In this document: positions 32,873 through 43,966 of the stretch, one piece after another
How the letters are laid out: every line of letters begins with the position of its first letter
Numbering within the stretch: the first letter of the stretch is position 1
Assembly: GCF_034140825.1 (NCBI RefSeq)
Contig: NC_089035.1
Location: forward strand, 36,119,501-36,183,500
From: Oryza sativa Japonica Group
Lineage: Eukaryota > Streptophyta > Magnoliopsida > Poales > Poaceae
Length of the DNA stretch: 64,000 nt
Direction: 5' to 3'
Position numbers and translations under genes: made by a program
The notes under the pieces: model-generated
What the model saw: only the letters and a program-made list of their open reading frames with translations
Told to the model about the DNA's origin: nothing
Databases searched by the model: none

Positions 32873-34612
32873 GGAGACGGCGGCCGGAGCGGTGGACTCG
32901 GACTCGACCGACGTGGAGGAGAAACAAGTTTTTGGTAGGAAACTGGGAATCGTGGCTGGTGGGAGGCGTTGGCGCCTTGGCGGCGTGGCGTGGGAGAGGA
33001 GGCGATTTATTCGGGTCTAGTTGGTCTGTCAGTGTGGGCCCATCTTACGCGAGAGTGGTGGGCCACCTTAGGAGATTGAGCCGACCTGGACCGGCGAAGC
33101 AGGGGATGGGCCGGAACAGGGCTTTATTCCTGACCTCAACTACTCCCACAAATCCCTCTTCTCAGTTCTGCTTAGTTAGCTTGCTTTTTGTGAATTTGCA
33201 AATAAAAATCCTCCAAATTTTCAGTTGTACCTTGTTTTTCTCTCAAAATGTAGCAGCTCGTACTTTTTACTTCTACGAGACAATTTGTATTCTTTTCGGT
33301 GGTTCATTATCTCTGCACTAGCATGAAGAAATGGAAACGGAATAGCCTCAATTAGCTTCTGTGCTTGAGAATTTTTCACATTTATAGCCCATAAACTAGG
33401 AAAATGTTGAACCGGATAAGTGAAGGAAAAGGACCAATAGTCCAATACCACTCCACAGCGACTGACAGGTATATCTATCTCGACCATTGGATTGTTGCTT
33501 CTTCCACATAGCCCGGCAGCCGGCCATGCGTGTCGTTCTTGTAGCTTTCATACTGCGAAACACCTTCTGCAAAATGAAAAAAATATGTCCTAAATACACG
33601 AGCAACGACGTCTGAGAAATTGTCAAGTAATTCAAGAAAGCAACCGTTTGCCTTAGCAGTTTAAGAGCTGACCCCAGTGATTAGTTAGGAGTAGCTTTCT
33701 ATCGCTGAACACAAAATCAAAACGCTTCGTGTCTCCATTGGACGGAGAGACCAGCACGAGACGTGAAAATTCGCCATCCTTCAGAGATCTTGCCACGTCG
33801 TGGGACTTGTCGGATACGCACACGTACGTGCGATTAATCTGGCACGACGATCTCTTTTCTCCTGTCGTTTCAATATATTATTATACGGTCGAATGGATCG
33901 ACAGGGACAAATGGCATTGTAGACGGTGACACAAAATGCAGGGAAAGAACAACATGTTTGGCGAATCATGCAGAGCCGAGCTCTCTTTTACTAGTACTAG
34001 TACATTTCAAGGACTTTTGCGGCTGCGATGCTTAAATTATGGGAAGGGTGTCCATTCTATTATCGTCTTTTAGTGCCCTGTTAGAATCTTGCATAGTCAG
34101 TATCATGTACTAGCATTTGCTATTTTATTGCCCGTGTGTATGCTGTAGTCTCGGCTGTTAAAGAGAACTGTTTGCTTTGTCTTCATGCACGGGCGATATT
34201 TGAGAAATTTGTAGTTGCAGTCCTTTAGAGTTGATATATATTGGCCTTTGATAAAAAGAAGTGCAGGGACAAATTCGTTTTTATGGGAGACCTTCCCCCG
34301 GAAACAAGCTTGTCTGCAGCGATGTGACGCTCCAGTTTCATGCGTTTTGGTGTTAGGTTGGACAACATCTCCATCAGTGACAGACATTATACAAGTAGAA
34401 TTTCTTTACATTAATTCATCATTTTCCAGCGATATCTTTATGGTTTTGTAAGCCATTATTACCTACTAGTATCTTAAATAATCAAGAAGAGAATGATCTC
34501 TTCTACCGGAGGAAAAAAGGGAGAAAAATATATGCCTCGCGTGCTTAGTCGTTGGATCATGGATTCAGAGGTCTAGATTAAACCAGCAACCGTGGGCTAC
34601 TCCAAGAAGAAT
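32873..34612. other. Upstream region of the oxygenase-like gene and intergenic DNA
   Basis: GC-rich leader/promoter DNA to about 33110, then AT-rich sequence without recognisable genes. Confidence 0.4.
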
Positions 34613-34621
34613 GGTTAGCAT

Positions 34622-35746
34622 GGAAAATTGTTCCCTCAACTATGGTTTGAGTTTCATTCACGTCCCCCAACAGCTCAACTGTAAACCAGTTATATAACAT
34701 CCCCTAATTACTAACACAAGTGCAAATCAAGTCTCTCGACGCTTTAGACAACGGTTTCATCTTACGCAGCATCATGTGACTCGTTGACCAAACGTTCATC
34801 TGACGTGGCTGGAAACGGTACGTGACTTGATGAGATGTGGTTCAGGCTAGGGCCATGGGTAATCAGGCTGGGGCTCCTATCTCTAGCATCGCCCCTTAGA
34901 CCACCAATATGGTGGTGTGGAGCGACGAACGAGGATATTATTGCTACGGTTGCTATCTTGCCTTGCCGCCACCCTCGAGCGTCGACTGAATCTCTTCCAC
35001 CCACGCTACAATCCGTGATAAGTTGCTCGAATCTCTCTTCCACCCAGAGCTATGCCAATGTGTTCACTAACTATGGCCATTGCCTGGCTCCTCTCGATGG
35101 ACGCTTGTCACCCGTTTTCCACTGCTACAAAATTATCGGGGATACAATGTTCTATTGATGGCAAATTTAGTCACACAGAGGAAGGGTAGACGAAGAAGAA
35201 GGGAGGAGAAGGATGGCATGGTTGCCATCGTTTGGTGACTTCTTGGCCAGCAATCATCCGTCTACCGCTCGTCACATTCTCCACTCCAACGCCGAGCTAT
35301 GACCTCAAATCCTCTTTCTCCACTGCCCTTGAGTCCCCCTTCTCTAGTACGAGGAGAGGAGAGTTGGACACCCGCAGCGCCAGCTGTCCTTGTTCTCGTT
35401 CGCAATAGATGGTGGGCAGGCAACGGTTGGGACACCTAAGAGGCGAGAGTGAGGAGTCGGGGTGACTGGCCGGGTCGAGAGAGAAAAGAAGATAGTAGAA
35501 AGAAAGTATGAAATGAAATGTGGACCCTATAATTTTTTTATTAACTTTTTGTTGGTTGGATTGTCACGTCAGACGAACATTAAGTTAATGTGCCACATAT
35601 ATGTCACGTAGGATGAGTTTGTCGTCCACACCGCTGAGGGACTCGATTTGCTCTGGTTTTGATATTTGGGGATGCTCTGATTGCACATGCGAACGTTAAA
35701 GGAAACTCAGACCCCGGTGTGAGGGACCTACGGTGGACCTTTCGCT
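34622..35746. mobile_element. Non-autonomous MULE with diverged inverted repeats
   Basis: A 1,125-bp element flanked by the exact 9-bp duplication GGTTAGCAT (34613-34621 and 35747-35755). The arms are diverged inverted copies. Recognisable pairs are TCATCTTACGCAGCATCATG against TCATCCTACGTGACATATAT (complement), and GTTCATCTGACGTGGC against GTTCGTCTGACGTGAC (complement). No transposase or strong gene fragment is seen. The higher divergence of its arms suggests it is older than the MULE at 29064-30316. Confidence 0.8.
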
Positions 35747-35797
35747 GGTTAGCATTGCTCCATAAGTAGGTCCAAAATTCTGGAAAGGTGTCCTAAA

Positions 35798-36499
35798 GGA
35801 AAATGTATACTTTGACTCCCATGATTCATGTCCTCCAACTACAAAACCGGGTATATCGACTACTCCAACTCCAATTATCAAAACCAGTTTTGGAGGTGGT
35901 TTTGGCTGACATGGCGCCTATGTGGCGGTCTTGACCGAGTTTTTGTCCTACGTGGTGCTTACGTGGCATTAGAATAAAAAAAATAAAAAAAATATGTAAG
36001 ACCCATATGTTATTCACACAAAAAAATATTGTGGGACCCGCTGTCATGTGGGTCCCACATGTCATCCACTCTCTCCTTCCCTTCTTCCTCCCCCTCTCTC
36101 TCTCCCCCCGGCCTTTCTCTTGGCCGGAATGGCGGCGGTGGCGGTCGAGACGACAGCGGTGGCGGTGGGGACGAGGATGGCAGCAGCCAAGGAGTGCAAC
36201 GCTGTGGCGATGGGGAGGAAGAAGGGAAGGAGAGGGAGGATGACATGTGGGTCCTACAATACTTTTTTTTGAATGACATATGGGTCCCACATATTTTTTA
36301 TTTTTGTTTTTATTCTAATGCCACGTAAGCGCCATGTAGGACAAAGACTTGGTCAAGACCGCCACGTCAGCCAAAACCACCGAGGGACATTGTTTGCACC
36401 GGTTTTGATAGATGGAGGAGTCGATATACCCGGTTTTGTGGTTGATGGACATGAATCATACTCGGGCAATAGTTGAGGGAGTCAAAGTATACTTTTTTC
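35798..36499. mobile_element. Non-autonomous MULE, 702 bp
   Basis: Flanked by the exact 9-bp duplication TGTCCTAAA (35789-35797 and 36500-36508). Ends are GGAAAATGTATACTTTGACT and the complement of AGTCAAAGTATACTTTTTTC. The arms carry blocks ATATACCCGGTTTTGT-like, GCCACGTCAGCCAAAACC-like and GTGGGTCCCACATGTCAT, similar in kind to the element at 29064-30316 but with different termini. The centre is GC-rich with no convincing reading frame. Confidence 0.88.
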
Positions 36500-36626
36500 T
36501 GTCCTAAAAGACCATTTGCAGCAACTAGCAAGGCCCAAACGATTACATGTTGAGCTAGCAGGCCAACTTCTACTGTACCATATGGAGTAGGAAGAGTATG
36601 AATGTGGGCCATCAGGCCCAGAAAGA

Positions 36627-38048
36627 AGAGATTTTTTACTGTCCAGCAGAATTTTTGGTACCGCGCGGTACTGCAATCGTAACCGTCCATTCAGCCAGAT
36701 CAAACGACCCACAATCGTCGGTACCGCGAGGTACGGGAATCCGGTGCGGGGTACCTCCCCCTTTGTTCGCGTGTATGGAACTGGTGGAAGGGCAGAATTG
36801 GATTTTCGCGTGGTTAGTCAATTTTCGTAGAGACGGTACAAGTCCCCGACCCGATAATCTGTCTCTTCCCGATCCCCTTCCGTCGTCCCTGGCGGCGGCG
36901 CAGCCAATCTCGCCGGACTTCGCTTCCTCCCTCACTGCAACCAGCCGTCGCCAACTTGCCCATTCCCAACTTGCCCTTCCTGTAGCCAGTCTAGGTCCGG
37001 CCGCCGCCGACTTCTGGGAGTCGATCTATCCCTGGATGACGACGACCTCAATGCGCAAACAAGAAGAGGTGACCATGGCGACAAGCTCAGCGTGGCGAAT
37101 ATGGCCTCGACAGCTCATCCGCCGACACCATCGCAAGCCTTTGTTCGTGGAATCGCCATCGCTGTGGTATGCATTGGATCGCGAGCACTAGCAACCCTGG
37201 AAGGAGGGGACAGAAAGAAGAAAAAAACGAAGCTAGATATTGAGATGTCTGAAAGGCGTTTGGCCATGGATCGCACAAGCAAGAAGAAATTGGGCAAGCA
37301 AAGAAAAGAGATCGAAGAATTTCAGAAGTTTGTTTATGGGATCACTAGTTGTAATAGTGTCCCTTTTATTCAAGATAGTTGACAATTTGTTCAATGACCG
37401 CCGATGTTGATTTTGTTTAAGATGAAACAGTAAGCTTAAGGTCTACAACGAAAGAACAGTTTACACATCAGACCAAGAAACTACAAACTTTCAGAAAATC
37501 TACTTCTTTTTTACTACTATTACATTCATACTTTCAGCAAAATCAAGTAGGTTCATTACATATATCAAAAGACAAGGAACTAGGTCCAGAACTTGGCACA
37601 CAACATAAATCAAACTCAGCCTCTCCCATCAACATAGCATATTCTTCCAATGAATATAGCAGCAAAGCAATGTTTCGTATTTCTTTCCTGCTGGACATTG
37701 CTTTGCTGGTCGTCGTCATCCAGGGATAGATCGACTCCCAGAAGTCGGCGGCGGCCGGACCTGGACCGGCTACAAGAAGGGCAAGTTGGGAATGGGCAGG
37801 TTGGTGACGGTTGGTTGCAGTGAGGGAGGAAGTGAAGTCCGGCGAGATTGGCTACGCCGCCGCCAGGGACGACGGAAGGGGATCGGGAAGAGACAGATTA
37901 TCAGGTCGGGGACTTGTACCGTCTCTATGAAAATTGACTAACCACGCGAAAATCCAATTCTGCCCTTCCACTAGTTCCATACACGCGAACAAAGGGGGAG
38001 GTACCCCGCACCAAAAATTCAAAAATTCTACTGGACAGTAAAAAACCT
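36627..38048. mobile_element. MULE with about 350-400-bp inverted repeats around a unique insert (Pack-MULE candidate)
   Basis: A 1,422-bp element flanked by the 9-bp duplication CCAGAAAGA (36618-36626 and 38049-38057). Ends include TTTTTTACTGTCCAGCAGAA and the complement of TTCTACTGGACAGTAAAAAA. Highly similar inverted arms run from the ends inward to GGGAGTCGATCTATCCCTGG (about 37016) and its complement (about 37738). The left arm has roughly 100 extra bases with two GGTACCGCG blocks. The about 660 bp between the arms are single-copy and include an open frame. The high arm similarity suggests relatively recent activity or conversion between arms. Confidence 0.85.
37092..37382 (+). CDS. Short ORF of unknown function inside the MULE at 36627-38048
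   Basis: The 96-codon frame has a Lys-rich, coiled-coil-like second half, GGDRKKKKTKLDIEMSERRL then KKLGKQRKEIEEFQKFVYGI. This resembles the charged helical tails of plant Myb/trihelix-like or NAM-associated proteins, but not closely enough to name a family. The first half (MANMASTAHPPTPSQAFVRG) is not recognisable. A spliced upstream extension into the left arm is possible, as Pack-MULE transcripts often begin in the repeat. It may be a captured gene piece rather than a functional gene. Confidence 0.35.
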   Translation: MANMASTAHPPTPSQAFVRGIAIAVVCIGSRALATLEGGDRKKKKTKLDIEMSERRLAMDRTSKKKLGKQRKEIEEFQKFVYGITSCNSVPFIQDS

Positions 38049-41000
38049 CCAGAAAGAAATTTCTCCACCAAGGCCGTCAGGGCCCATACCAGCAATACAA
38101 TTCTCCGATCAGTGGAAAACATGAGTATAAAAATACAAAATTCGGCCGAATCGGCCAGCATGCTTCGTTTGCCATGCTATTAATTAGTCAATCCTTAACT
38201 CAGTTTTAAACTCAGCCCAGGTGAGTTCGAATTACCCTATCATAATTTATAATTTTACCAGAAAAAATACCCGTGAGTTACAACGGGTAAACGCTATTTT
38301 AATCATATTATTGTTGGTCGGTTTAACTAAAGTAAAATTCACTGCGGGAATTTGCATGATCGAACTGTAATTAGAAGTCCAATCATCTCAAATTAGTATG
38401 CAAGTTTTTAAAAGAGATTTCTTATATGTCTCCTTCTCCTTCTCCTTCTGTATTTATAAAAGCGAATGAACTCAAAAACCGATTCAAACACGGATTTGTA
38501 TTTCCAAATGCAAATAATGAACTTAAAAACTAACTCAAATATGGATGACGTACCAAAGTAACAGCAAAAACATATTCAATTTTTATAATAGCAGAGATAT
38601 GCCCTCGTTTTCCATAGTACGATTCCTAAATTGGTAAAATGTATGTTTTTTTACCAAAATTTTCTATAAGAAATTATATTAAAAATTCATATCAATCCAT
38701 TTAAAAAAATTTTAGGTAACGTTTAATTAATTATGTGTTTAATAACTTGAAGTTAGCATAGCTCAACTGATTAGATTACATTTGGTTAAACCAGTTCACC
38801 CGGTTCAAATTCTAGATTTGAAACGAGTGTTCGTATTTACGGTTAATTATTCTTTTAAGGGTATGTTATGCCTGTGTGTTCATAGTGGTACAGAAAATGC
38901 ACTGTGGCTAACCCACTTCTGGTTAAGCTAAACACACCTGCTGAACCATCGAGCAATCGTGGGCGGCACGCACGGCTGTTACTCTGCACAAGACAAAACC
39001 AGGGAAAAAAAATCTCTCCGATCCGGATACTAGCTGTTTCCCTAAGATGCGAAGCGGTTGATAAGTTGATTCATTCCATTTTCCAAGCATGACTACGACG
39101 GAAGAGCAGATATTCACGTGTGACCAAACCTACACACTAAAAAGAAAACTACCAAGCCACATCACACTTAAGAAATGTTTGCACATTTCCTCACAAGAGA
39201 AGGCTCCAGCTCAACGGAAAAAAAAAGCATGCCTCCCCCCAAATCCCAATCAGTAAAGGGTTTGCTTCAGCAAAAGAACAAAAGGAATTATTTCAACAAT
39301 ACTATATACAAACGAACAATCCTAATGAATGATAGATTACATTATCGCACCATGTTAGAGACGTTTTGCTGGCGGCGATATGATGCACACTACCTAGAAC
39401 ATAATACGTCTCTAAACAAAACGGGAACATGCCAAGGTCCAAAGAACCACACATACCTTCAGATTACTTATAGAAGTAAAATCGAATCCATGTAATGAAA
39501 TCATCAAGAAAGGCACTGCTACAGTGCTATTTAACCTGAATTATATTCATCCTCTGCCAAAGCAGCGACTGATCGATGGGTGGCACGTCCAATCCCTGAT
39601 CCTGTCAACACCCAACTCAAACGCGGGCGTCCTTCTCCTTCCCTCCCGGTGAAGCTGACGCAGTGACACTCCAGGTTGCGCGCGCGCATGCGGGCGGCTG
39701 GGAAGGGAAGCCCCGTCTAATCAGGACCAGTGTCGTACGTGGTCCTTCCAGCCCGCATGACGGAGAGGCCATGTCGTTTACGAACCACCATCGGATGGGT
39801 ACAAACGGAACCCTCCTCGTCCCGGCTGCGCCCTGCCCGTCCCTTGGTTAGCCGGCACTTGTTGAAGATCTCATTTGCGAGCTCATCCAGCCATCCTGAT
39901 GAACTTCACGCAGAAGAAACTTGGCTCAACAGCCCGAAGCGTATGTTACACTCGATCAACTAAGAATAGAGAGATGTTTCTCTGTAATCCTGCTGCTAAA
40001 TTTTTTTGTTAGATCCCCACCCATAGAGTACTAATTATAGTATTAGAGCAGCAGCATTGCAGTTTGTACTTGCTAAGTTGCTGGTACAACACTACAACTT
40101 GCTGGCTGTCCTGGTCATAGGTCAAAAACCGTACTTTGCTCACAGTGTCCAAAACTGCACCTGTTCACAATTGATCAGCTTCTCTGAACCGAGGAATGGA
40201 AGTTGAAATTAAAGCGGTGTCTCTCCAATCATCTCCCGGCGGGGCCATGGATGAAACAGTAAACCAGCGAAAGAAAAGCATCGGTCTATCAGATCGGAAT
40301 AGGAAAAGGAAATTCAGATTCCTCACATTACCACTTGCACTTGGGCTACCAGACTCGGACGGCCAATGGCGTTTTCTTTTCTGCTCCCGGTCGCTCTCTA
40401 ATTTGCCCCCAAATTAACCAACGCCGGTTGCGTCCCAGGACAGCACAAGTAGAGCCAATCGGTCAACAAATCATCTTACAAGACAAGGAAAATGCAATAG
40501 TAGGAGTCCATTAGCAAAGTGCCGGTGCCATGGACATCGCTGTAATGGCGAACACGATTTTCGGACGATGCAAATTATCTTCTGGCCGGTAGGCAGAGCA
40601 AAGAAAAACAGCTATAAAGGGGCCAAAAACCAAGGTTCCTGGAGATCACAGGACTACAGGAACCGATACAAAAACAGTGTTTTCCTTCAGGAAAGCTACA
40701 AGAATAGTGCTAGTGAGAGCGGCGACAGAATTGTCATTACTACTTCGTATTAGGTGGTTGGCAATCTGGTAGACCATTAGAATTGACAGTAGTTTAGCTC
40801 CAAATTATTGCGTCAAAGTTCTCGACGGGTTGCCGTAGGTCCGAGGAGAGGTGCACTCTGCTTGTCATTTCAAAGTTACGAAACAGCAAATTCGTCAGGT
40901 TTTGAGTGCCTTCAAATAGCAACTCGTCGATCAGAAACGGCTGGACAAGAAGTCATATTCAGCTGGCTAGCACGGCCTTGCTGGTGGCCTTATTTCCTAT

Positions 41001-41355
41001 TTGATCGATTTCGTGAGTTAATAATTCAAGATTCAGTACGTTCCAGGACGAAAAATACCGGAGATGACGAAGAAAAGTAAAGTACGTGACACCCGAGACC
41101 ACCGGAGGTGTATCCTTTTCTCTCTGGCATTTTGGGCTATTGGCGTAACTGGAATTGAAGTGTCACCCCACAAGTACAGCGACGCCGTTGAGCCGAAAAG
41201 GATATTGCAACCGAACTGCGAGATGTATAATTGATCCAGATTATAGAACAATTGATCTTGTTTGACTGAATCAACATACATTAGTATTACTTTTTAGTTA
41301 CTGGCTAGCTCGGTCAGCCTGGTCAATGGACTGCAGAGCTCTTAGGCCTGGTTTA
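38049..41355. other. Gene-poor intergenic segment
   Basis: No supported gene over 3.3 kb. Near 38260-38290 there is a small hairpin, ACCCGTGAGTTACAACGGGT, of a kind seen at many rice transposon remnants. Around 38755-38840 lies a tRNA-related stretch (separate entry). From 39540 to 41300 several short frames occur on both strands without motifs. Confidence 0.4.
38752..38845 (+). repeat. tRNA-related SINE-like stretch
   Basis: Contains AGCATAGCTCAACTGATTAG, which resembles an RNA polymerase III A box. About 27 bases later comes CCGGTTCAAATTC, resembling a B box (GGTTCRANTCC). The spacing is tRNA-like but there is no acceptor stem or cloverleaf, so it is not a tRNA gene. It could be a tRNA-derived SINE head or another repeat with the same ancestry. 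Ends are not defined. Confidence 0.35.
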
Positions 41356-41756
41356 GGCCCTGTTTAGTTTCAAAGTTTTCTTTTTCTAAATTTCCAACTT
41401 TCCATCACATCAAACCTTTTATACACACACAACTTTTCTATCACATCGTAACAATTTCAACCAAACTTCCAAACTTCCTAGGCTGTGTGTTTAGTTCAGC
41501 GCAAAGTTTGGGTTTTGGTTGAAATTGGAGATGATATGACTGAAAAGTTGTGTGTGTATGACGGGTTGATGTGATGGAAAAAAACTGAAGTTTGGATCCA
41601 AACTTTGGATCTAAACACAGCCCTAACTTTTTCTTCAAACTTTCAACTTTTTCATCACATCAAAACTTTCCTACACACATAAATTTCTAACTTTTTTCTT
41701 CAAACTTCCAATTTTAGTCAAACTTTTAATTTTGGCGTGGAACTAAACACACCTTG
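41356..41756. mobile_element. MITE cluster, TTTAGTTC...CATCACATC family, with nested copy
   Basis: Outer sequence starts GGCCCTGTTTAGTTTCAAAG and ends near GGCGTGGAACTAAACACACC, with CATCACATCAAAACTTTCCT-type internal blocks shared with copies at 57.3-57.5 and 60.55 kb. Within it, 41481-41622 is a 142-bp element of the same general type, with ends GGCTGTGTGTTTAG / CTAAACACAGCC and a CTA duplication on both sides. The insert lies between the outer copy's two halves. Confidence 0.6.
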
Positions 41757-42321
41757 ATTTTTTTGACTTTGGCGTGAAAACGTAACCTTCTTCTGTAGTC
41801 ATAACGTATAATCGAGCGATGACAATGTGGAGATGGTATACATTTGCAGAAGCAAACTCCGTATCTTAGGCTAAGGAACATATACATGTTTACTGAAGAA
41901 ACTTGGTCAAATGGGAATAACTAATGCAGTGGAATGCAACAGAGTAAGAGACAGCCCAGGAAATCAGATTTAGTTGCTACAAGTAGCAGTAACAAATAAC
42001 TCGCTTAACAACAGATGGCCCATGGTCCTGTCGATGCATGAGAGGAGAACAGGAGAAGCGACAGAGCGACACCAACATAGCGGAATCACCAACATTTCTG
42101 GCATTCTATTGTCGCTTTGTACGCCCGGACAATGCTTACCCTGAAAGTTTCTTGACCGAAAAGCTAGCCAGGTAACCCTTTCATAAAAATATAAGAAAAT
42201 TTCGTTTTCAAAAGAAGAAGAAAGGTTGAATGGTGATCTAGGCCTTGACTCCACTGTCACCAGGATCATATTCATTTATTTCTGAAACCAACCCAAATCA
42301 TATTCAATGCTATAATATATA

Positions 42322-43050
42322 GTTCCTCCGTTTTAAATACACGATGCCATCGGCTTTTAGACATACCGTTTGACCATTAATTTTATTAAAAAAGGGAGAA
42401 TAGCTACTTTAGTCTCTAAAGTTTCTATGTATGATCAATTTAGTCCCTAACCTTTTAAATGGTCTAAAAAAATCCTTAACCTTTGTCATAAGGTCTAGAA
42501 TAGTCCTTAGGTCCACCAAAATCATCATATGGATATGCCATGTCATCATTCATATAAAATATATGATGAATTGTCTAATTTACTCTTATGTATATCATAG
42601 AAAAATAAATATAAGGGTGAATTAGACATAACCATAGGAAAAAAATACTTATCTTTTCCCCCTTTTGAGGTATATTTTTGCTCTTACATATACCATATAT
42701 TTTTTTAACCTTTTCTTTTTGTTTTTTTATTTTCATATGCGTAAGGATAAATTGGACAAATCATATAGATTTTGCATAGGAAGGTGACATGGCATATCCA
42801 TGTGGCGATTTTGGTGGGACCAAGGACTATATTAGCCTACATGACAAATTTAAAGGACTTATTTGGAGAATATGAAAGATTAAGAACTAAAATGACCCAG
42901 GAGCGAAACTTTAGGGACCATATTAGCTATTATCCCATTAAAAAATATTGAAATTTGCAAAAAAACATAAGTCATGCTTATAATTAATATAATTAATAAT
43001 AAAACGAATCAAAACAAAACATACAATATTTTTTAATAAAGCGAATAGTC
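42322..43050. mobile_element. Diverged MITE interrupted by a MULE-type element
   Basis: The left part begins TTCCTCCGTTTTAAATACAC, a Stowaway-like end. The right part resumes after 42936 with AATATTGAAATTTGCAAAAA and continues to about 43050. The expected right terminus is not recognisable, so the host element is probably truncated. It is split by the 543-bp insertion at 42394-42936. Confidence 0.5.
42394..42936. mobile_element. Non-autonomous MULE-type element nested in a MITE
   Basis: 543 bp flanked by the exact 9-bp duplication ATTAAAAAA (42385-42393 and 42937-42945). Terminal inverted repeats are about 32 bp: GGGAGAATAGCTACTTTAGT... at the left against GGGATAATAGCTAATATGGT... (complement) at the right, both leading to CTAAAGTTTC. 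The 9-bp duplication indicates a Mutator-like element. No coding capacity. Confidence 0.85.
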
Positions 43051-43966
43051 ACACTTCATGTAAAAATTTGACAACATTATATATATTTACAAACAGTGTT
43101 TCTTCAGGTCTAGAAGTCTCAAACCGGCAGTTGGCTCGACGTGTGGTACCAATAGTCACAAAGCTGCAAGAACTCCACGTCTCGCATCATTCTACCAAAA
43201 ATAAACCCAAAGGAGGAATCAAGGCCTCAAGGGCCAACTGCTTCCCTCGCAAAAGAAAAAAAAGGGGGCCAACTGCCTCATGTGAAAACGTCACCATGTA
43301 ATCGTGTAATGTGTATGCATGTTTGTTAATTCTCTGCTCCCTCCCAGCCAATCTGTACCCATAAGCCACCACGTTGACCATAATGATTTAGTACCATATA
43401 CGATAATACGAGTAGATAAACCGCTATATGGGGTCGCGCGGAGCAAATCTGCTCGTCGCCGAAATCAAGTATAGTAAGCATAATTAAGTTTCCTAACCAG
43501 CCCAAAATTTTACTAAATCCGTTCTGGAGAGAACACCTAATCCTCACCAAAGCTTAACAGTATTGTGCCGCAGATATACACAGTACTTAATAATGGCTCC
43601 CATGAGTGGCGTGCTGTACCACGTTTCTGCATGCCTCGTATTGGCCAAGTCTGCGAGGCTTTGAATTGGTAAGGAATAAAACCCTCCCTGTTTCCGATCC
43701 ACCCGTCCAATTAAATCATGCTTAGTGGCCGATTCAACGCCTGATCACGGAGGAGAAGGGAGGGGGAAGCATCACGCGAAATTTTAAGTGTGAGATGGCT
43801 TCCCCTCACCAAATCCCCAGCCTCCCTCTATAGCTTTGCTATGCTGACTACTTCCTCGCCATCTCCATAAAGCTTAGCTTGCCCCTCTCGCTCGCGTCTC
43901 TGTCTCTCACGCACGCGCACCGTGCAGAGCGAAGAGGAGAGGGGGCTAGCTCCGGGTGCCGTCGCC
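43051..43966. promoter_or_regulatory. Upstream region of the TBL gene
   Basis: Intergenic DNA leading to a likely promoter. CTCTATAGCTTTGCTATGC near 43825-43843 could supply a TATA-like element. A CT-rich leader (CTCTCGCTCGCGTCTCTGTC region) follows and is typical of rice 5' untranslated regions. Confidence 0.45.

Noticed and set aside
36598-37191. A 197-codon frame spanning the left edge of the MULE at 36627-38048
   Set aside because: It begins in flanking DNA, runs through the whole terminal repeat and looks non-protein-like until the unique insert; an artefact of the repeat.
38752-38845. Possible tRNA gene
   Set aside because: Pol III box-like sequences are present but no acceptor stem or anticodon arm can be folded.
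39663-39963. Short plus-strand frames in a GC-richer patch
   Set aside because: No motif, no splice context and no supporting promoter; left as intergenic.
29064-43050. Possible LTR retrotransposon in the repeat-rich stretch
   Set aside because: I see no long direct terminal repeats, primer-binding site or polymerase-type motifs. The repeats here are inverted with 9-bp or TA target duplications, which is DNA-transposon structure.
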